From Bryoerythrophyllum caledonicum (taxonomy: Eukaryota; Streptophyta; Bryopsida; Pottiales; Pottiaceae), in NCBI GenBank assembly GCA_963971425.1, contig OZ020524.1:1199573-1263572 (forward strand): 64,000 nt of DNA. The letters are read 5' to 3'. Every line of letters starts with the position of its first letter. Position 1 is the first letter of the stretch. A program made the position numbers and the translations under genes. Shown here in pieces: positions 56,579-64,000 of this stretch. Below the pieces are notes generated by a model, which saw only the letters and a program-made list of their open reading frames with translations, was not told the origin of the DNA and searched no databases.

Positions 56579-57403
56579 ACCAAAATAACATCAACAATCA
56601 CATCCAAAATAACCTGAGTGACTATAAGACATTAGAGGAAAAAAAAAAGGCAACTTAAATTCATGGTACTACCATTCGTCACTTTCAAATGCAACTAAAA
56701 CTAGTTCTACATGGAGTCTAAAAACTATCAAACTCCTCCATACCTAAACATGATTCTCATCCATTCACCACCAGCTCTTCTATTGATGTAGAAGGTATTG
56801 AGAGTAAGGAAATTGTAGCACAATAAATTCAAAGAACAATATCTTATTCAAACCAAAAGTCACAATACAAAGAAATGGGAAGTTGAACAATCTTCATACC
56901 TTCACTTCTAACATCACTTGCCATAGCTACCGTCACACTTGCACTAGTACTGCACTACAATTGGGAAGAAATTATAATTAGATTGACATTATTAATAAGA
57001 AATTGTATAAGCCTATGATTCTCAAACCCCACACAAACCATCCCCTTCATTCAAAGTGGAATCATCATCATTTAAGGTCATAAACTAAATAAGCATAAAC
57101 AAATATGGACAATGACAATGATGGGCATGAAGGACAGAACTTATAAATAACATCCACTTGCCTCTTTTCTACATCACTTTTTGCATCACCCAAATCCCAT
57201 TTTCAATGATCTTTTCTTTAAGAGCATGTGCATCTCCTTCTCTAGATACCAACAAGCTGAAAACATTTATTTCCAAGGTAAACTCCATGTAATCATGCTT
57301 TTGTCAACCATTTAAAATCTAAATTTATTGCACATTACTTTGTATGCTAGTATACGGTAGTCAACATGGCCTACTTTACTGATATTCAACTATGCATTTG
57401 CAG
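56579..57403. other. Upstream region of two divergent gene remnants
   Basis: AT-rich sequence between the TIR-NB fragment (leftward) and the methyltransferase-like pseudogene (rightward). No ORF with resemblance to a known family; an upstream exon of the methyltransferase-like gene is expected here but was not identified. Confidence 0.4.
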
Positions 57404-59049
57404 CACTACAATGACAAAATCCGTCATTATAAAGGATCTGCAACGAACCACCATTGTGTGGATTTAATTCTTGTGGATATGCCAGAAGGTCTTCCCGTTC
57501 CTGGGATATCCAATCCAGCCTCATTTGTCCCTACATGGAATCAGGATGCCAAAGAATGGTTGCAACATGTATTCAACTTTGTCGATCAGCATCTTCAAGA
57601 CAATGGTACTATTATTATAATTCACCCTTTTCGTTTGAGCACAAAATCAAACATTCTTGGCTATTGCAAATCGTATTGCTTCGAAATTCGGAAGGAGTGG
57701 TAGGGAATGAACCGGCTCCACTTTACATCTCCTCTGAATCCATCTGTAATTGTAAGTCCCTATACCTTCATGATTTCATTTTAATTTTTGTTTCTTACTT
57801 GAGAGTTTTACGTTTGCAATTGGTATGTAGTATAGTGTCAAGTTAGGCGCGGGGTATATTTATAAAGTGGTTCATCAATGAGTAGCTGCGATTGATCCAA
57901 GGTATCCTTCATTATCAATCTCTTGCTTCTAGCCCACGTGTAGCAACCAATTCCTTGGATTACAACCAGCAAATCCGGATTAAACCAACTAGAATTTTTT
58001 TCTTTGTGTCATATTTTGATTTACATAACATAGCTTGAGCAGCAATTTCGGGCCCAAAACCAAGCTTCTGAGTTTCATCAAAAGTTGTATGGAGCGTGGA
58101 TGGGGTGCCGAAATCGGACTTCTTGTTCCGGCCAATTCCGGCTCTTGATCGCCATGGAGTGGATGTGGCCCGTGACGATATTCTCCAAAATTATGTTTCA
58201 CAAGAGGAGCAGTTGATGAACGGCACAATGCCTTGGCGTGGACCACGAGAAAAATCAGTTCTTTTAATTCAAATGCTTTACCAAGCATCGAGTTTTCTTG
58301 GAGATGTTATTCTTGACTGCCCTGCAGTCTGCATCTACAGGTTAGTTTATTTTTTTATAATGTTTGTTGAGTTGGAATTTCTTATATGATAATTTTTGAA
58401 ACGTACCTTTCTTCTTGGATATATTTGCTTATTGTTTGTTTGCCAGGATCTTCCATCTGTGTGTGCCGCAAAGTGAACCGCCACATTGCGGCATTGGAGG
58501 CAGATTCCAAAATCCTTGAGGCACTACTCACACCTCTAATTTGCAGCACCCCAGCCTTTCCGGCGGAGCGCAAGGAACTTATAACGAATTCAAATGATAT
58601 TGACGGGGAACCGATCGCCATCGACAAGATTGTGTAGAAATCTCGTTTTAGTAAATGAGTTTGCACAGAGGATTTATTTTCAAACGGGATTTCTTTTTTG
58701 CTCATATCTTACCAGTTTTTTTTTTAACATTATACACTTTGGCACTTGCAGATGCGGCACATTGACCTATCTAGTTCATCGCTCATTCTTCTGTGAGCCG
58801 AAGATATATCCGAGCCCATTAAAATCGTATGAACTTCCATCCTATGCGGAAGGAATTGCTAACCAACTGGCAGCACGTTTAGAGGAATATCGTACAACTC
58901 GCCTAATATCCCTGTGCCATCAGGGCTTACAGTTCATGGACATTGAAGCCATTGAGTCCAGTGGAGAAGATTCGTCGGAGCCCAGGAGTGCCGATATTAA
59001 TCCTTCTACAGCATCATCAGATCGGAGCGTATCGAGTTACAACATATAG
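57404..59049 (+). pseudogene. Permuted N4/N6-DNA-methyltransferase-like gene, broken
   Basis: Exons: 57404-57751 (after acceptor TTTGCAG), about 58043-58340, 58447-about 58635, and 58752-59049. Exon 1 gives VDLILVDMPEGLPVPG (position of the DPPY-type motif) and DNGTIIIIHPFRL. Exon 2 gives SDFLFRPIPALDRHG and then WRGPREKSVLLIQMLYQAS...GDVILDC. Across the next splice the frame reads ASTGSSICVCRKVNRHIAALEAD, the glycine-rich AdoMet loop and following strand of N4/N6 methylases in permuted order. Defects: TAG at 57701-57703 (KEW*GMNRLHF), a frame change near 58100, and another between DVILDC and ASTG near 58325. It ends in an acidic Ser-rich tail. The layout parallels the methyltransferase-like part of the gene at 25403-30080. 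Confidence 0.65.
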
Positions 59050-60333
59050 TGTTTTTTTTAACGTATGTGTTTTGTTTCATCTAATGATACTATGACTATT
59101 ATCCCTTGCGTTACACTTACCGCTCATATTTAGATCCCTTTATCATTTTCAACTTTGTTCTGCTTGGACGTTGGCTTTTATGTCTTGACACAACATGTAC
59201 ATTACAATCAGCTTCAGGTAGTGGCGATCGATTTCACTTCCACATCCTATTTCTAATTTCAGAGGTCGTGCAACCTCTTTTCAGTAAATTAAAATTTTAT
59301 TTCGGAATTATTGACCCCAAATTAGCCTAGGGGGGTCCATTTAACTATGTCGTAGATCTAACTAACCACACATCGTTGAAGAAAGATGGAAACAATTTGT
59401 AGAATTAATTGAATAATTTAAGATGGTGCGGAACAAATACATAAACTACTTTATGCCTTAAGGACTGTGGAACAAAGTTAGTCATGCTTCCATCTACCTT
59501 AAGTAAGGTACTGTAGTTGTAGAGCTGGTAGGGTCATTCAACGAGGTTCCATAAGCCATATATAAAGATTATGTCCAAAGAGGTTCCACGTCACATTCTG
59601 GAACGCAACGGTTTACTGTTAGAGTATCATATTATACCATGTGGGGCACAGTAAAGTCGGTAAGCTCATGTCCCAAGTTACAAATTGTACTATACATCGC
59701 ACATGCTATACAAGGTTACAGGTACTCTGAAAATTGAAGTTTATACTTTTAATCCGCGGATATAGGAGCCATTACAACATTTGAATTGAAAAAATATCTA
59801 AACTACACCCAAACCATGCGGATATAGGTCATGAATCATTTTAAAATAACTATCAAAAAATTAGAAAAATTACTGCTCACCGCTCACTGCTCACACAACA
59901 GCATTTCCCATTAAACGGCCAAAGGAAGACCTAGATTCTAGCTCTAGTTGTTAATTAGAGTTAGTATTAGAGTCTTTTGACTTTTAGGGCATTGGTGGTG
60001 TCTTTTGACACCTCATTTGGGACTTGGAGTCCAAATGACCTCCACGTGTAGTTGGAGGAGACTCATCTTTTTCAACTTGAGTCTCCCACGTGATGGAGTG
60101 AGAGAGTACGTGCGTGCGTGCACTTCTTTAGCTTCATTGTTATTATGCGATCATTCTTTAAGAATGGAATTGACTTGACTATGTGTAGTTTATGAGTATT
60201 TTCTACTTGTTTATTAGTAAAGGGGTACTTGTAGACCGCTTACTACTTCTTGGTGTACGAGATTAAGAGTCATTTATTTCTATTCCCTATGTCTGGATTG
60301 TTGATAGTGTGTAAGTGTGTATTGTTTTATTGT
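59050..60333. other. Region without recognisable genes
   Basis: AT-rich, with only short frames. No repeat or RNA gene is apparent. Confidence 0.5.
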
Positions 60334-61285
60334 TTAACCCCTAAAGGACCAAGTGTCCAAAACGGGCTTTTTGAAAATTCGGTCAGGTTCCTGTGCTGTC
60401 AATTTCAAACATTCATCTTTGAGATTCTTACCATAGAAGGGCATTACCAAGACCTTAGTGGGAAAACAATTTTTTCCTAAATTGGACATTTGATGAAAAA
60501 GTTATAGGGTTTTTAATTTCAAATGGGGAAGGCGGGCTCCTCGGGCACCTCCAAAAACTTTTGATAGGACACTCTATTGAAAGTGAGTTTTTCAATACTC
60601 GCAAGTAATATTATTTCCCTTCATGTTGTCAAAAAAAAGTTCTTGTCTTAAGTGAAAAATAGCATACCAACCCAAGTCAAACATTTTCACACATTGTCAC
60701 TCATTGTCGGGCAAGGTACCAAAAAACTTCTTCTTTTCCATATAAAACCTAGAGATCTTCATATTTTTCACTTTTTTTTTCTTACACAACAATATGTAAT
60801 GTAAAACTTCTTATTAGCCATTCGGATTATCAATCAAAAACATATTAAGTTCAAAAAAAATTAAAGTGTGAATTAACAAATTTTGAGCCTCCACTCCTTG
60901 CACACTTGTTTTGAATATGCTACACCGTGTCTCTACCTCTAAAAATTGGTGTGTAAGGAGCTAACATCATGCTTAACAAGATCGTAATAGATTTAGACCT
61001 TGTGTAGTGAAATTTTTTGACACCAACTGAAGTCAAAGTCTACTGATCCACTAAACGCAGGGAAGAAAATGAACCATTTGCTTGACTTCAAACACTATAA
61101 TCTTTCAATCCGTGCGGTCAAAGTTTATGAAATTATGTACATGTATTACTTAATAAGCCTTTATTGAGATCCTAAGGTCAGAACTAAAAATAAAAGTTTT
61201 TGTTACCTTCTTTATTCATTGCACTAGAATCCATTAATTTTGAAGTGTTTTTGGTGTAAAACTGCCTTAGTACCTTAGGGGTTAA
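60334..61285. mobile_element. piggyBac-like MITE, copy 2, with TTAA flanks
   Basis: TTAA (60334-60337) plus CCCCTAAAGGAC at the left end, and GTACCTTAGGGG plus TTAA (61282-61285) at the right. The 944-bp interior has no transposase. It is homologous along its whole length to copy 1, including TTTCACACATTG, TCGGGCAAGG and ACTATAATCTTTCAATC. Confidence 0.82.
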
Positions 61286-61489
61286 AAGAGGTAACGGTGG
61301 TGGTTGTGTCATCGTTACTCTCGAGTTGCCTCTGACTGTGTGCTCTCACCTGATTAGCACGATGTTATCTTGGCACAATGCAGTTGCGCACAATACCCCT
61401 ATCAACCCCTTACCGGCCGCCATGACTTAATTAAATAAATTTAAAAATAAATAAACACCTCCGAAAGACTCCTTTTTTCAAATTGTTAT

Positions 61490-62080
61490 TTTTTCAAAAA
61501 AAATAAAAATTCAAAAGGAAACTTTTTCAACATGTTTCTTAATGAGAAGGTTTCTTTTCAAAAGGTTGATTTTTTCAAAAGGTTACTTTTTAATAAAAAA
61601 ATACTTTTTCTAAATGGATTTCTTTCTAAATGTTACATTTTCAAAGTATTACTTTTTCAAAGGTTAGTTTTTCAAAGATTACTTTCTCAAAAGCTTACTT
61701 TTTCAAAAGCATACTTTTCCAAAAGATTACTTTTCCAAAATGTTAACTTTTTTAAAAGCTTACTTTTTTGAAAGCATACGTTTTCAAAAACGTACTTTTC
61801 CAAAAGCGTACTTTTCCAAAATGCTTACTTTTTCAAAAGCTTACTTATCAAACTGTTATTTTTTCAAAAAATTAATTTTCCAAAGGTTACATTTTCTAAA
61901 AGTTATTTTTTCAAATGTTTTCTTTTTCAAATATTTCCTTCTACAAAAGATTACTTTTTCAAGAGTTTTCTTTTTCAGATGTTTTCTTTTCAAATTTTTC
62001 CGTTTTGTTAGTTTTCGTTTTTCAATTATTTCCTTTTTCAAATGATCCCTTTTACAAATAATTTTTTTTTTTAATTCTAA
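61490..62080. repeat. Degenerate 16-18 bp minisatellite (TTACTTTTTCAAAAGC-type)
   Basis: Roughly thirty variants of a TTACTTTTTCAAAAGC unit follow each other. The clearest copies are at 61680-61850 (CAAAAGCTTACTTTTTCAAA, CAAAAGCATACTTTTCC); towards both ends they are more diverged, and T-rich derivatives continue to about 62300. The apparent ORFs here are Phe/Lys/Leu-rich translations of the repeat. Confidence 0.85.
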
Positions 62081-62300
62081 CTTCTTTCAAACTTCAGTTT
62101 CTATTTTCCAATCTCTTTCTTGCAAATGTTTTTATTTATTTTTTGGATTGCATATTTACTTTCCTTTTATATCTATGTTCTCTTTTTCCAATATTTTCTC
62201 TCCAAATTGTTGTTTTCTCTAAATTGCCGGTGTTTCTAAATTGTTCTCTATTTTCTGAGTTGTTCTTTTCTCCGAATTGTTGTTTTCTCAACAACAAAAA

Positions 62301-64000
62301 ATTCAAAAGTTTTTTAAATTTTTTTCTCTTCTTCACTTTAGATACTCCAAATGAACAAATAATTTTCCTCTGATTTTGATACACTAGATGACCACAAGTA
62401 GAAAAAAATTTATTCCCAAATAGGATCTTTACTAGAATTCCCCAACAATGTAGTAGTTGGCATTTAATATAGTATTCTGCCACTACACTAATTGCGTAGT
62501 TTGCAATTAGTGTACATGTTTGCATTTAGTGTTTAGTACACTAAATGCAATATTTAGTGCGCTCATGCTTTTGTAAGCATTGAAGGCATGGAACCAAGAC
62601 AACAATCACGGTGATTTATCTTGAATTAGAAATTTCACATTAAAAATATGAAAGTGAACAACAGGATATTACTTTTAGAAATGATTTTAAGAATTACTTT
62701 AACTTTTTTTTTGGAAATCAAGTGTAATGTACTTGCATCACACAACAAATTTGAATTTGAAACTACATTATTTTTTCTCTTTCTATGGATGCTACACTTG
62801 GTACAAATGACTTAATGCAACACTTGTTAAATTACTCTAGTGCTTCTTTAATAAATTATGCTATGAGATTTCAATTGTGTGGGTTATCAAACCATGTTAA
62901 AAATTAGATTACATCTATGATTGAATATTTGTTTCAATGGTTTATGTAAACAATAACAATTCCAATTGACTATGGGCCAAATAAATGGACATGTAATTTG
63001 TCATTTTAGATGATGTAGTAAATGATAGGGAAGTAATCAAATAAGAACCTATTTTTAATTTTTTTAATTTTTTGTTTTAATAAAAAATGGTTTTAATTTA
63101 TTTATTACAGATGTTATTTTTAAGTGCAATTGTTGATGTATATTGTAAAAGTAAACTTCATTTATAGTCGTGCGTAGGAAAATGTTTAGATCTAATTATG
63201 CGTTTTTCATGTTTTGAATAGTTGAAAAGAGAAATAGATGGAAAAAGTATTTCTTGATAGATTTGCAAAATGTATGGTATTTTGGGAAATGCAACAAGGT
63301 GTTAGATCTTATATCGAATTTGGACAAATAGTATGAGACTTCATAGAATATACCACAAAAGTTATGCAAAAGATATTTGAATAGTACGATATTCAAGAAA
63401 TACTTTGAAATAGTCTTTGTTGTCATTCAACAATTTCTTAACTGTATTTCAGAGCCTCTAATGATTTTACCGATAATTGAAGATAAATCTCTGGAACAAA
63501 GTTAATACCAAGATTAAATACAATCGGTGAAGAATAAGCCAGCTTTAAAAATTTATTCTCAGGCTTTAGCTATAAGGTTGTGAAAAGAATAGGCAACCTA
63601 TCCCAAAGAAAAAAATATTAGGGACGGCCATCTATGACATGTATGCTATGCTAATGCGTAGTAAACAACATCACTGCTAATTTGAAGCAAAAAATACAAA
63701 ATAATAGATAACTAGAAAAATACTTAGGAATTTTGAAGTGATTCAAAAATTTGAAACAATCTACAATTCTAGCATCACATGTAATGCATGCATATCTATA
63801 AAGGCACAAGATATTTTTAATAGATGCACAAGACTTGCACTAAAAAATGTGAAATTGTTGTAGGTTAGAGCTTCACACATAAGATATTCAATGAATGATG
63901 TATAAAATATGACAAGTCAAATGAAGAAGAAGACGGCATGGGCGTTAGCTTGACCTCGCCGGCCTTGGCGGGGTTTGCTTAGGCTTCTTGTTTTTTCTCC
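62301..64000. other. AT-rich DNA without recognisable genes
   Basis: No coding sequence or RNA gene was recognised. The last about 60 bases become GC-rich (CCTCGCCGGCCTTGGCGGGG), which may be the start of another feature beyond the window. Confidence 0.5.

Noticed and set aside
61532..62045. Phe/Lys-rich ORFs of 79 and 101 codons
   Set aside because: Translations of the T-rich minisatellite.

Overview
The window is plant nuclear DNA. Evidence: spliced genes with GT-AG introns, a TIR-NB-ARC fragment, a plant-type patatin, a plant-type S-formylglutathione hydrolase, and a TTTAGGG-type telomere-like stretch. An early-diverging land plant is my guess from the DUF7869-type protein and the gene content; the species cannot be read from the sequence. 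Only one gene looks fully intact and host-like (the patatin-like lipase at 578-1819). Most other genes are broken copies or mobile-element genes.

Layout. 1-5.3 kb: an intact single-exon patatin and a convergent, 5'-truncated multi-exon patatin pseudogene. 5.4-6.3 kb: a piggyBac-like MITE with TTAA flanks (a second complete copy lies at 60.3-61.3 kb). 8.35-51.93 kb: a nest of mobile elements. The outermost layer is a pogo/Tigger-like DNA transposon (8351-9351 plus 50553-51933). A LINE is inserted in it (9352-50540, target duplication of 12-14 bp). A second, 5'-truncated LINE sits inside the first (18239-45340, 13-bp duplication). Inside that second LINE is a 22-kb element (20661-42843) with terminal inverted repeats. 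Each break can be read because the interrupted reading frame or transposon resumes on the far side.

The 22-kb element is the most unusual object here. It carries (i) a DUF7869-type protein with a helix-turn-helix and a possible acidic triad, a transposase candidate; (ii) a divergent gene with ParB-like and methyltransferase-like parts and a long disordered/coiled-coil tail; (iii) an FCP1/NIF-type phosphatase-like gene; and (iv) 23 copies of a 19-bp palindrome, TATCCTCGASTCGAGGATA and variants. The palindromes lie in the introns and upstream regions of genes (i) and (ii), with two more inside an exon. I saw them nowhere else in the window. The element also holds a pogo copy next to a third, partial MITE.

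The LINE family is also notable. ORF2 has a 2A-like motif at its N-terminus, then an APE-type endonuclease, reverse transcriptase, RNase H, and a C-terminal Cys/His plus PD...E region resembling the restriction-like endonuclease of R2-type elements. Its 3' tail is (TTC)n. A Dualen/RandI-like dual-endonuclease architecture is the closest match known to me.

52-64 kb: an S-formylglutathione hydrolase pseudogene, a TIR-NB fragment, a broken permuted N4/N6-methyltransferase-like gene, the second MITE, a T-rich minisatellite, and AT-rich DNA without recognisable genes. Several of the broken genes keep their frame apart from TAG/TAA/TGA codons where CAG/CAA/CGA would fit.
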